Source: Bacteroidota bacterium (GTDB taxonomy: Bacteria > Bacteroidota > Bacteroidia > Sphingobacteriales > Sphingobacteriaceae). From it: DNA of 64,000 bases. Shown here piece by piece: positions 41,480 through 48,642 of the stretch; the first letter of the stretch is position 1, and each line of letters starts with the position of its first letter. A program made the position numbers and the translations under genes. The DNA lies in contig JAFDZM010000080.1 of NCBI GenBank assembly GCA_018266915.1, positions 62,001 through 126,000 of the forward strand. Reading direction: 5' to 3'. Below the pieces are notes generated by a model. That model had not been told where the DNA came from. It saw nothing but the letters and a program-made list of their open reading frames with translations, and made no database searches.

Positions 41480-42787
41480 TTAATACTTGAATTTGAACTT
41501 CTTAAGGTCAGGTTTATATTGCCGCTCTCTTTTCAATTCGTATTGATATATTGTCTGTGCCAGGTTCTTCATAAAAGGGAGGCACACGGTTTTATATTCG
41601 TACTTATTGTCGTTATAAATCTCATCATCGTTGGATTGTACCACGGCTGATATGATAAATTCTACCTTGTTTTTAAAATCAACGATGTAGGCATTATCAA
41701 TATCATAACCGTAGGAATCGCCTATTTTATTAAAGATCCTGATGTTAGGATTGATAACTGCTAAACTATCACCCCCATAAAATAGCCATTTGCAATAAGC
41801 AGGGAAATATTCCGGCGGACTGTAAGTTGGGTGCTTACTTTCGGTTGGCCACATACTCATATACTTATAAATAAACTTATATTGATCGTCTGTAAGATTA
41901 AAACGATCATTTTCAGGGTATGTCTCAGGAAACAATAATCTTCTTAGAACAGATTGCTGATCCACAAGCGGGTAAACATTGTTTTGCGAGAAATCAAAAG
42001 GCTGCATAACCAGTTTGTCATCTTTATCCAAATAGCCTTTGCCCTGGATCATATTTTCCAGATGCATCGGGTAATCTTTGGAGTCGTATAGAGCCGGTTT
42101 GCTGTAAACTAACTCACCCTTGCTGTTATAAAAGTTGACCGGATTTGTATGGCGTGTACTTTCACCCTTATCACCAATAGCTAATCTGCCGATAATGCGT
42201 GTGCCTGTCAGACCATATTTTTTTAGTTTATCATTGATCTCTTCACGTCCAACAAACTCATATAAGCGGTTATAGGCGTCGTTATCACTCACCAGCAGTA
42301 TCTTCTTGATATAATTTTCGATGCTCGGCAGGCCATTTTTGGAGGATGTATCTTTGGTTACTTTGGTTTGCCCAGTAAAGGCGCTATCGGTTATCATTGT
42401 GGATTTCATGGTAAATCCGTTATCGAGCCATGCAGTCAGTTTCTTACCTGTAAGCAATTCTTGCTTGTACATTAATCCTTTAAGGACTATTTGATTCATT
42501 TTTTCCAGCGCGAAAATGGCGGTAGGTAATTTGACTGTACTGGCAGGGTAGAAGTATCTATTCGGATTCAATCGGTAGCTAAATGATTTAAAATGAGGCA
42601 CATTATGCTCATCACGATCTATTTGAGTGTACAAAACCTGTACCTCGTTATGAGTTGGGTGATGCAGGATATGGTCAAATAATTCAGGATGTGATTCGAT
42701 CAGGTTTTTCAGGAAAACAGTATCAGGCTGCAGGGCCATGGCAGATAAACTTAGGATGAATAAGAGGCAGGTAAGGTGGAATTTCAT
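41480..42787 (-). CDS. Secreted serine hydrolase, class A beta-lactamase-like
   Basis: 435 aa with a Sec signal peptide (1-19). The penicillin-binding fold is indicated by S83-T-V-K86 in FYPASTVKLPTAIFALEKM (SxxK) and S167-D-N in LLVSDNDAYNRLYEFVG (SDN). No KTG/KSG motif is evident, so beta-lactam hydrolysis is doubtful; the family (Beta-lactamase2) also includes cell-wall enzymes and proteins of unknown function. It lies 21 nt upstream of doxX on the same strand and divergent from the B12 locus. Confidence 0.85.
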   Translation of the reverse strand: MKFHLTCLLFILSLSAMALQPDTVFLKNLIESHPELFDHILHHPTHNEVQVLYTQIDRDEHNVPHFKSFSYRLNPNRYFYPASTVKLPTAIFALEKMNQIVLKGLMYKQELLTGKKLTAWLDNGFTMKSTMITDSAFTGQTKVTKDTSSKNGLPSIENYIKKILLVSDNDAYNRLYEFVGREEINDKLKKYGLTGTRIIGRLAIGDKGESTRHTNPVNFYNSKGELVYSKPALYDSKDYPMHLENMIQGKGYLDKDDKLVMQPFDFSQNNVYPLVDQQSVLRRLLFPETYPENDRFNLTDDQYKFIYKYMSMWPTESKHPTYSPPEYFPAYCKWLFYGGDSLAVINPNIRIFNKIGDSYGYDIDNAYIVDFKNKVEFIISAVVQSNDDEIYNDNKYEYKTVCLPFMKNLAQTIYQYELKRERQYKPDLKKFKFKY

Positions 42788-42804
42788 GTGTTAAATATAG
42801 AGAA

Positions 42805-42882
42805 TAGTTGAATAGGTAAGTGGTTGAATTGTTGTATTGGGTTAGCTATTTCAATATAACCAACCACTTAATTATTCAACTA
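42805..42882. repeat. Periodic palindrome I in a divergent promoter region
   Basis: Arms 42805-42826 and 42861-42882 match at 20 of 22 positions. Words are TAGTTGAATA and AAGTGGTTG, shared with palindromes C and H. It lies between the serine hydrolase start and the B12 riboswitch promoter. Confidence 0.7.
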
Positions 42883-42925
42883 CTCACACAATCAACCAAA
42901 ATTTTAAAATCCCAATTCCATCCAC

Positions 42926-42933
42926 TACATTTG
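42926..42933 (+). promoter_or_regulatory. -7 promoter element of the B12 riboswitch/btuB transcript
   Basis: TACATTTG matches TAnnTTTG and is placed just before the first conserved riboswitch bases, giving a start near 42938. Confidence 0.55.
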
Positions 42934-42937
42934 CAGC

Positions 42938-43115
42938 GCTTTAGGTTTTCCTGAGAGTATCAGGAGATTAAAAGGGAATCGGGTGTAAATCCCGGACTGT
43001 CCCGCAGCTGTAAGCTCCATAACCAAAGTTCATTCAAGGCCACTGTCCCGATTCATCGGGGCGGGAAGGCAGAACAAACGGGGAGCGAGTCAGAAGACCT
43101 GCCAGAGCACAGAAT
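42938..43115 (+). promoter_or_regulatory. Cobalamin riboswitch
   Basis: The conserved core of the AdoCbl-type aptamer is present in order: GGTTTTCCTGAG, TTAAAAGGGAATCGGGTG, AAATCCCGGACTGTCCCGC, AGCTGTAAGC, GCCACTG, GGGAAGGC and the B12-box-like GAGTCAGAAGACCTGCC. The variable hairpin inside carries the CCCGAT/ATCGGG palindrome (43047-43060). It lies 105 nt upstream of a BtuB-like receptor and should repress translation or transcription when cobalamin is plentiful. The 3' boundary is estimated. Confidence 0.97.
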
Positions 43116-43219
43116 TATTCATAGCTTTCGGGGATTGAGGCTTGAATGTGAAACTCGTCACCTTAGTTTCCATTCCAACTTTTCATTTCTGTATGCTGTG
43201 GGATTAAACTCACAACAAC

Positions 43220-45145
43220 ATGAAAAAAAATTATGTTAACGTTGTTGCAGGCCTGGGGCTTGTACAACTGGCTTTGCTGAACACAGCGGCCCATGCCCAG
43301 GAGAAAAACCGGGCGCTCGACACGGTAGTAGTTACTGCTACGCGTTCACCAAAAAAATTATCTGAAACAGGCCGGGTAGTCACCATTATTTCAGCTGAAC
43401 AGATTAATCGTTCGCAAGGAAAGTCATTACCTGAATTGTTAAATACCGTTCCCGGCGTTACATTTTCAGGAGCTAATAATGCTCCCGGAATTAGCTCAGC
43501 GGTTTATTTGAATGGTGCGTCAACAGGTAATACCCTTGTTTTGATTGATGGCTTCCCTGTTAATAACGCTGGGTCTATTGACGGTAGCTATGACTTGAAT
43601 GCATTCCCGGTTGATCAGATCGATCACATCGAGATACTAAAGGGAAGCGGCTCAACTCTGTATGGTTCAGATGCAGTAGCAGGGGTAATCAATATTATCA
43701 CCAAACACGCGAAGAAACAAGGCTTAAACAGTTCCTTGCAGCTCAGTGGTGGAAGTTATAATACTTTCAAAGAGTCAGCAGCGGTAATTGGAAAATTGAA
43801 AAATACCGGCATTGCTGTCAATTTATCAAATACTGATTCAAGAGGTTTCCCGGCGGCAACCGATACGACAGGTAAAGGCGGTTTCAGAAATGACGATTTT
43901 CATCAACGTTCGGCCAGCGTAAATCTGGAACAAAAAGTCACCGATAAATTCAGTCTGAACGGCAACCTTCAAACTTCATACAATAAAGGACATTTACCTT
44001 ATAGTGCTTTTACAAATGATAAAAACTATACTTACAATAACACCTTCCTGTTTGCCGGTATTGGCGCAAAAATGCTGCTAAAAAAAGGCGATTTTAAATT
44101 TAATGTAAGCCAAAACGACGTTTGGAACAATTATAATGATCTTCCGAACGATGCCAACTTTAATACACCTTATCATGCCAAAATTAAGGGCCGTATAACA
44201 AATGCTGAAGCTATTTTTAATTATGGCTTGAATAAATATTTAGATATAACAAGCGGCGCAGATTTTAAATATAGCGGAACCGATCAGATTGGCAGCTACG
44301 ATACCATTCCGCATGTGAATAACAATATAGTCAGCGCTTATACTTCATTGTTTTTTAAGTCGGACATATTCCATATGGAACTGGGAGGCAGGTATAATCA
44401 TCATAGCAGGTATGGCGATAATTTTACCTATACTATAAACCCCTCGCTGCTCTTAGCCGATCAGTTTAAATTATTTGCTACAGTCGCTTCGGCATTTAAA
44501 GCGCCTACGCTTTACCAGTTATCTTCACAATACGGGAATGAAAGTCTAAAGCCGGAAACTACCACTTCATATGAAGCTGGTTTTGACTGGGAAATTATTA
44601 GCAATACATTATCATTCAACTCGCTATTTTATAAACGGGATACAAAAAGCGTGATTTATTTTAACTCCTTACCGGATCCACCGTATGGAAAATACGAAAA
44701 CGGGGCATTTGAGCATGATAAAGGTTTTGAAAGCACCCTGACTTTTAAAGCAAATAATATCACAGCCTCAGCTTATGTCGCTTATGTTACCGGTTCGCAA
44801 ACAGACGCACAAGGCAAAGTAACTAATGGGCTAATACGTCGTCCTAAGAACACTTATGGGTTCAATGTTAATTACCAAGTAATCAAATCTCTTTCTGTAG
44901 GGGTGAATTATAAATATACCGGTGACAGAACTGATAATTCATTTGATCCTGTCACATTTGCTCCGGAGAAAGTTACTTTAAAACATTATAACCTGATTGA
45001 CGGGCACATCCTATACCAGGTTTGCAAAAGAGTACAATTATTTGGTGATCTGAATAACATACTTAATCAAAAGTACTCCGATTGGCTGGGTTACAGGACT
45101 ATGGGCATTAACTTTACTGGCGGCTTAAAGTATCAGATTAATTAA
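43220..45145 (+). CDS. btuB: TonB-dependent outer-membrane receptor, BtuB-like (vitamin B12 uptake)
   Basis: 641 aa. A signal peptide (ends AHAQ) is followed by a TonB box region LDTVVVTATRSPKKLS, the plug domain (INRSQGKSLPELLNTVPGV, NTLVLIDGFPVN, IEILKGSGSTLYGSDAVAG) and a 22-strand barrel ending GINFTGGLKYQIN. Cobalamin specificity is inferred from the riboswitch directly upstream rather than from sequence alone. It takes B12 or related corrinoids across the outer membrane using TonB energy. DUF6580 follows after 51 nt. Confidence 0.95.
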   Translation: MKKNYVNVVAGLGLVQLALLNTAAHAQEKNRALDTVVVTATRSPKKLSETGRVVTIISAEQINRSQGKSLPELLNTVPGVTFSGANNAPGISSAVYLNGASTGNTLVLIDGFPVNNAGSIDGSYDLNAFPVDQIDHIEILKGSGSTLYGSDAVAGVINIITKHAKKQGLNSSLQLSGGSYNTFKESAAVIGKLKNTGIAVNLSNTDSRGFPAATDTTGKGGFRNDDFHQRSASVNLEQKVTDKFSLNGNLQTSYNKGHLPYSAFTNDKNYTYNNTFLFAGIGAKMLLKKGDFKFNVSQNDVWNNYNDLPNDANFNTPYHAKIKGRITNAEAIFNYGLNKYLDITSGADFKYSGTDQIGSYDTIPHVNNNIVSAYTSLFFKSDIFHMELGGRYNHHSRYGDNFTYTINPSLLLADQFKLFATVASAFKAPTLYQLSSQYGNESLKPETTTSYEAGFDWEIISNTLSFNSLFYKRDTKSVIYFNSLPDPPYGKYENGAFEHDKGFESTLTFKANNITASAYVAYVTGSQTDAQGKVTNGLIRRPKNTYGFNVNYQVIKSLSVGVNYKYTGDRTDNSFDPVTFAPEKVTLKHYNLIDGHILYQVCKRVQLFGDLNNILNQKYSDWLGYRTMGINFTGGLKYQIN

Positions 45146-45196
45146 TTGTTTTATTTTGAACATACAAATCAGTAATTTTACCGCTCAAATACGACC

Positions 45197-45766
45197 ATGA
45201 CACTACAAAAAGTAAACACACGTAACACAGTACTCGTTTTGATGATAGTTGCGGCAGCGGCATTTCGCCTTGTGAGCTACAAATATCCTTATGTATTAAG
45301 CAATTTCAATCCTGTTGGGGCCATTGCTTTATTTGGAGGAGCTTATTTCGTTGATAAATGGAAGGCATATTTAGTGCCGTTATTAATACTTTTTGTGAGC
45401 GATATATTCCTAAACCATTTTTATAGTGGCAAGTGGGAGTTAATGGACCAAAGCTCTATTATGGTTTATGTTTTCTTCATTATAATGGTTTTTATAGGCA
45501 GCCTGATCAAAAAAGCTAATTTTTTGAATGTCTTTGCGGTGTCGTTATTGGGTGTAGTACTTCATTGGTTATTAACAGATTTGCCGATAGGCAGTCTTTA
45601 TCCGCATACATGGGCAGGTTATATGGAATCACTAACTGCTGCTATACCTTTTGAAAAGAACATGCTATTTGGTGATATCGTGTTTTGTCTGATCCTTTTC
45701 GGAGGTTTTGAACTGGCCAAGAACAAATACACCGTATTGCGTAGCAAAACTGAATGGGCTGTTTAA
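45197..45766 (+). CDS. DUF6580-like membrane protein, probably B12-linked transport
   Basis: 189 aa with about five membrane helices. SNFNPVGAIALFGGAYFVDK near 36-55 matches the DUF6580 pattern, and LVPLLILFVSDIFLNHFYSG and VVLHWLLTDLPIGS follow. The family is annotated as putative transport proteins and resembles substrate-binding S-components in size and topology. Its position behind btuB under a cobalamin riboswitch supports a role in corrinoid or cobalt handling at the inner membrane. That role is inference. A strong terminator follows the gene. Confidence 0.78.
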   Translation: MTLQKVNTRNTVLVLMIVAAAAFRLVSYKYPYVLSNFNPVGAIALFGGAYFVDKWKAYLVPLLILFVSDIFLNHFYSGKWELMDQSSIMVYVFFIIMVFIGSLIKKANFLNVFAVSLLGVVLHWLLTDLPIGSLYPHTWAGYMESLTAAIPFEKNMLFGDIVFCLILFGGFELAKNKYTVLRSKTEWAV

Positions 45767-45786
45767 ATAAAATCAAAAGATAAAAG

Positions 45787-45820
45787 AAAAGCGATCGGCC
45801 AATGGCAGGTCGCTTTTTTT
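45787..45820 (+). terminator. Intrinsic terminator of the btuB operon
   Basis: AAAAGCGA pairs with TCGCTTTT and continues into a T-run of seven, 20 nt after the DUF6580 stop. Confidence 0.8.
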
Positions 45821-45838
45821 GTTTCAATACTTTATACA

Positions 45839-46519
45839 ATGAAACATATAGTAGTACTAACCGGTGCAGGAATAAGCGCTGAGAGCGGTTTAAAAACCTT
45901 CAGAGATAGCGACGGTCTGTGGGAGGGTTACGATATAGAAGAAGTAGCTACGCCGCAGGCATGGCGTCGTAATCCGGCTTTAGTGCAGGAGTTTTACAAT
46001 ATGCGACGGAAGTCGGTATTGGAAGCGAAACCTAATCTCGCGCATTCTGCTCTTGCTGAGTTGGAGGGGAAATATAAGGTAACTGTCATTACCCAGAATA
46101 TAGACGATCTGCACGAACGTGCCGGTTCAACCAATGTTCTTCATCTACATGGGATTATTACGCGTTCACAGTCGAGCTTAAACCCAAATCTGACCTATCC
46201 GATTGACGGCTGGGAACTGAAGATGGGCGAAAAGTGCGAATTAGGCTCTCAATTGCGTGCACACGTAGTTTGGTTTGGCGAAGCTGTGCCGATGATTGAG
46301 GATGCAGCCTTGGTATGTGCCAAGGCAGACCTGTTTATCCTGGTCGGCTCATCACTGGCGGTTTACCCGGCAGCAGGTTTGGTAAACTACGTACCATGGA
46401 AAGTACCGAAATATATTGTGGATCCGAATATCCCATACCTGCCTTCTGATTTTATTAAGATAGAGGAGAAGGCGACTATTGGAGTGCCAAAATTAATTAG
46501 TGAATTATTGAATGAGTGA
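45839..46519 (+). CDS. cobB: SIR2-family NAD-dependent protein deacylase (sirtuin), zinc cysteines absent
   Basis: 226 aa. The NAD site is intact: VVLTGAGISAESGLKTFRD at about 6-24, TQNIDDLHERAGS and the catalytic His H104 in LHLHGII. Y53 and R56 (YNMRR) match the Tyr-xx-Arg pair that gives class III sirtuins (SIRT5, CobB) desuccinylase activity. The zinc-ribbon CxxC pairs expected after the catalytic His are missing; only one Cys (GEKCELGSQ) lies in that span. It is placed between B12-uptake genes and a DUF71 gene. CobB was first described as a helper in cobalamin synthesis in Salmonella, an interesting parallel. Confidence 0.93.
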   Translation: MKHIVVLTGAGISAESGLKTFRDSDGLWEGYDIEEVATPQAWRRNPALVQEFYNMRRKSVLEAKPNLAHSALAELEGKYKVTVITQNIDDLHERAGSTNVLHLHGIITRSQSSLNPNLTYPIDGWELKMGEKCELGSQLRAHVVWFGEAVPMIEDAALVCAKADLFILVGSSLAVYPAAGLVNYVPWKVPKYIVDPNIPYLPSDFIKIEEKATIGVPKLISELLNE

Positions 46520-46622
46520 ATTAGTGATTGTTTTCAAGTTATATATCACTTGTTTTTTTAATCCTTTTAATCATATAAACCATTGCAAATAAGAATCGCC
46601 TATTCACTAACTCACTTATTCA
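46509..46622. repeat. Periodic palindrome J overlapping the end of cobB
   Basis: Arms 46509-46530 and 46600-46622 pair with about 18 matches. Words are GTGAATTA/GTGAATAA. The left arm includes the last three codons and stop of the sirtuin gene, so the repeated pattern reaches into coding DNA. Confidence 0.6.
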
Positions 46623-46631
46623 CTCACTAAA

Positions 46632-47339
46632 ATGAATTGCATCTTCAACTGGAGCGGTGGCAAGGATAGCGCATTAGCCTTATACCACTGCCTGCAAAAT
46701 CCCGAGCTCAATATTAAATATCTGGTTACCACAATTAATGATGCAGTTGATAGAATATCAATGCATGGTGTACGGGTTGAATTGCTGATCAAACAGGCCG
46801 AAAGTATCGGTATACCGCTTTACCAGGTACGTCTACCTGAAATGCCCGGAATGAAAGAATATAATGACATCATGAGGCAAACAATGGAGCATTTCAGGGC
46901 AGAAGGAATAACTCATGCCATATTCGGAGACATATTCCTGCAAGACCTGAAAGATTACCGCGATGCGCGTTTAGCCGAAGCAGGCATGACCGGCATTTAT
47001 CCTTTATGGAAGCGTAATACCAGCGAACTCATCAATGAGTTTCTGGAGTTAGGTTTTGGAACTGTAGTGGCCTGCACACAGGAAAGGCTGGAACGAATCG
47101 TAGGGAAGGAGATAACCCAGGAACTGATCTTATCATTGCCGGAGGATGTAGATGTTTGTGGCGAGAATGGCGAGTTCCACACTTTCGCTTTTAAAGGGCC
47201 GATCTTCAAAAAAGAAATAACATATCAAACAGGGGAGAAAGTCTTCAAGCAATACGTTGCTCCTAAAGATACTAATGATACCTGTTTCTCATCTGCGCCC
47301 GAAAAGCCTGCCGGTTTCTGGTACTGCGATTTGTATTAA
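46632..47339 (+). CDS. DUF71/COG2102 PP-loop ATPase (Dph6-like), possible B12-salvage member
   Basis: 235 aa. The PP-loop FNWSGGKDSALALYHC at about 4-19 binds ATP; ISMHGVRVELLIKQAESIGIP and IFGDIFLQDLKDYRDAR are the DUF71 core, and CGENGEFHTFAFKGP is the distal family motif. Eukaryotic and archaeal members are diphthine-ammonia ligases; bacteria lack diphthamide. Comparative genomics has linked a bacterial subgroup to B12 salvage. Its position close to a riboswitch-controlled btuB supports that assignment here. A palindrome separates it from the sirtuin, so co-transcription is uncertain. Confidence 0.9.
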   Translation: MNCIFNWSGGKDSALALYHCLQNPELNIKYLVTTINDAVDRISMHGVRVELLIKQAESIGIPLYQVRLPEMPGMKEYNDIMRQTMEHFRAEGITHAIFGDIFLQDLKDYRDARLAEAGMTGIYPLWKRNTSELINEFLELGFGTVVACTQERLERIVGKEITQELILSLPEDVDVCGENGEFHTFAFKGPIFKKEITYQTGEKVFKQYVAPKDTNDTCFSSAPEKPAGFWYCDLY

Positions 47340-47346
47340 AAGAAGC

Positions 47347-47366
47347 CCATTTTGATCTCAAAATGG
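47347..47366. terminator. Stem-loop after the DUF71 gene
   Basis: CCATTTTGA/TCAAAATGG form a perfect inverted repeat with a 2-nt centre just after the DUF71 stop. There is no U-run, so termination efficiency is uncertain. The remainder of this convergent gap (to 47615) is very AT-rich and holds no gene, only two diverged direct repeats (47387-47407 and 47538-47557). Confidence 0.45.
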
Positions 47367-47615
47367 CAGGATAGATTTGTATATAATTACCAAAATATAA
47401 TTTTGTTTTATATAATATATATTTTTAAATAATTAATATACAATAATTTAAACTATTTTATATGAATAAATAGTTTAACATCGCCAGGATAGTCATTTTG
47501 TCAAAACCCACCTCTTGCCCTTAAAACGAAGTTTTGATTACCAAATTATATTTTGTTGAGTGAAATTGCATTTTATAAATAATTATACTACAGATATTTA
47601 TAAAATTTATCTATA

Positions 47616-47864
47616 TCAATAGTTATATCTATAGTAGGCGTCTTTATAATCCTTGCGCATTTCTGTAAATCGGGCCGCGATTTTAGTCATGAACTCTTCA
47701 TCCAGTATTTCGAACACGCTGTTCACACCGTCGGTCAAATCCATTTCGGGCACCTTATAGCTTTGTTCCAGGGTGCCTTGTTCTGCCTTCACAATAAACT
47801 TTTGATTCATGTATAATATTGACACCTTGAATTCGGGATGGGGGAGTTCTGCAATAATTCTCAT
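47616..47864 (-). CDS. Small hypothetical protein coupled to the CrtA-like gene
   Basis: 82 aa (MRIIAELPHPEFKVSILYMNQK...). No signal, membrane segment or known motif; it looks like a beta strand region followed by a long amphipathic helix (EEFMTKIAARFTEMRKDYKDAYYRYNY). Its ATG overlaps the stop of the CrtA-like gene in an ATGA, so the two are translationally coupled and may act together. I do not recognise the family. Confidence 0.65.
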   Translation of the reverse strand: MRIIAELPHPEFKVSILYMNQKFIVKAEQGTLEQSYKVPEMDLTDGVNSVFEILDEEFMTKIAARFTEMRKDYKDAYYRYNY

Positions 47865-48571
47865 AATTGTTCCAATTTAATTTGCCCTTTTAGCGGGTCT
47901 GCATTATTTAAAGTTCCTGTACAGGCGAGGGGTTTGAACCGCGCAAACAGTTCCTCGCTATACCAGCCTTCATCTCTTGTTTTTCTGATCACCTCGCTAT
48001 GCTCTTTTGAGCCATATGCAAAAGCTTTTACATCATCTAGGCTATTCCAGATCGAAAATGTAGCCTGGCGATATACCGGTCGCTCACCGATACCTAACGA
48101 CATAATGTATCCGGGTGATCTTCTCATCAAATCCGATACCTCATCCACGTTACTCCAGAAGTTCTTCAGCCGGTTAAATCGGACAGTTGCCCTGGTCAAT
48201 ACGGCTACAGGCCCGCTATAGCCCTGGATATCGGTATTTCCAAATGGTTCTTTGCCGTCCCATTTGCCATGGCTTTGTAATGGCTCACACAATATAGTCC
48301 ATTTTTCACAGCTGTACCTGTTCCACCATCTGGTTACGAACGAGTCATTATAAAAACGGTCAAAAGCTTCCCGGTCATCCCACACAGCAAGCAATCCCCA
48401 TTGCTGCCAGTCGGGGTTTAGACTAAATGTGCCACTCTTCCCACTGCCGAGTAACTGCCAAAAGGTGCAGCCCTTTTGTCGTTTCATATGTTCGCGGTGC
48501 ATAGCCATGGCCGCGAGGGCAAAGGGGATAAACCTTTTGCGGTATCGAACCATGGTAAGACTGACGATCAT
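47861..48571 (-). CDS. Spheroidene monooxygenase (CrtA)-like protein
   Basis: 236 aa from the ATG at 48571 (MIVSLTMVRYRKRFIPFALA); an upstream ATG at 48619 is also in frame but adds poorly conserved residues. The blocks FWQLLGSGKSGTF, GLLAVWDDREAFDRF, KWDGKEPF, GPVAVLTRATVRFNRL, SLGIGERPVYRQATFSIWN and EGWYSEELFARF match the CrtA family, which hydroxylates carotenoids such as spheroidene. No carotenoid biosynthesis gene lies nearby, so the substrate may differ; the family also covers DUF3291-like monooxygenases. Coupled to an 82-aa protein. Confidence 0.85.
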   Translation of the reverse strand: MIVSLTMVRYRKRFIPFALAAMAMHREHMKRQKGCTFWQLLGSGKSGTFSLNPDWQQWGLLAVWDDREAFDRFYNDSFVTRWWNRYSCEKWTILCEPLQSHGKWDGKEPFGNTDIQGYSGPVAVLTRATVRFNRLKNFWSNVDEVSDLMRRSPGYIMSLGIGERPVYRQATFSIWNSLDDVKAFAYGSKEHSEVIRKTRDEGWYSEELFARFKPLACTGTLNNADPLKGQIKLEQL

Positions 48572-48630
48572 CTGGCGAAATAAAAGATTAAATATGAGAT
48601 TTAGGTTATTTAATTTCAAGGCAGCTTAAC

Positions 48631-48638
48631 TACATTTG
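48631..48638 (+). promoter_or_regulatory. -7 promoter element of the fRMsr gene, 4 nt before ATG
   Basis: The sequence reads TACATTTG-TTTT-ATG. It is a member of the N4 leaderless set. Confidence 0.55.
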
Positions 48639-48642
48639 TTTT

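Noticed and set aside
41480..42787. Antibiotic-resistance beta-lactamase
   Set aside because: SxxK and SDN motifs are present but no KTG/KSG motif or Omega-loop Glu could be identified, and the protein is far longer than class A enzymes; called only beta-lactamase-like.
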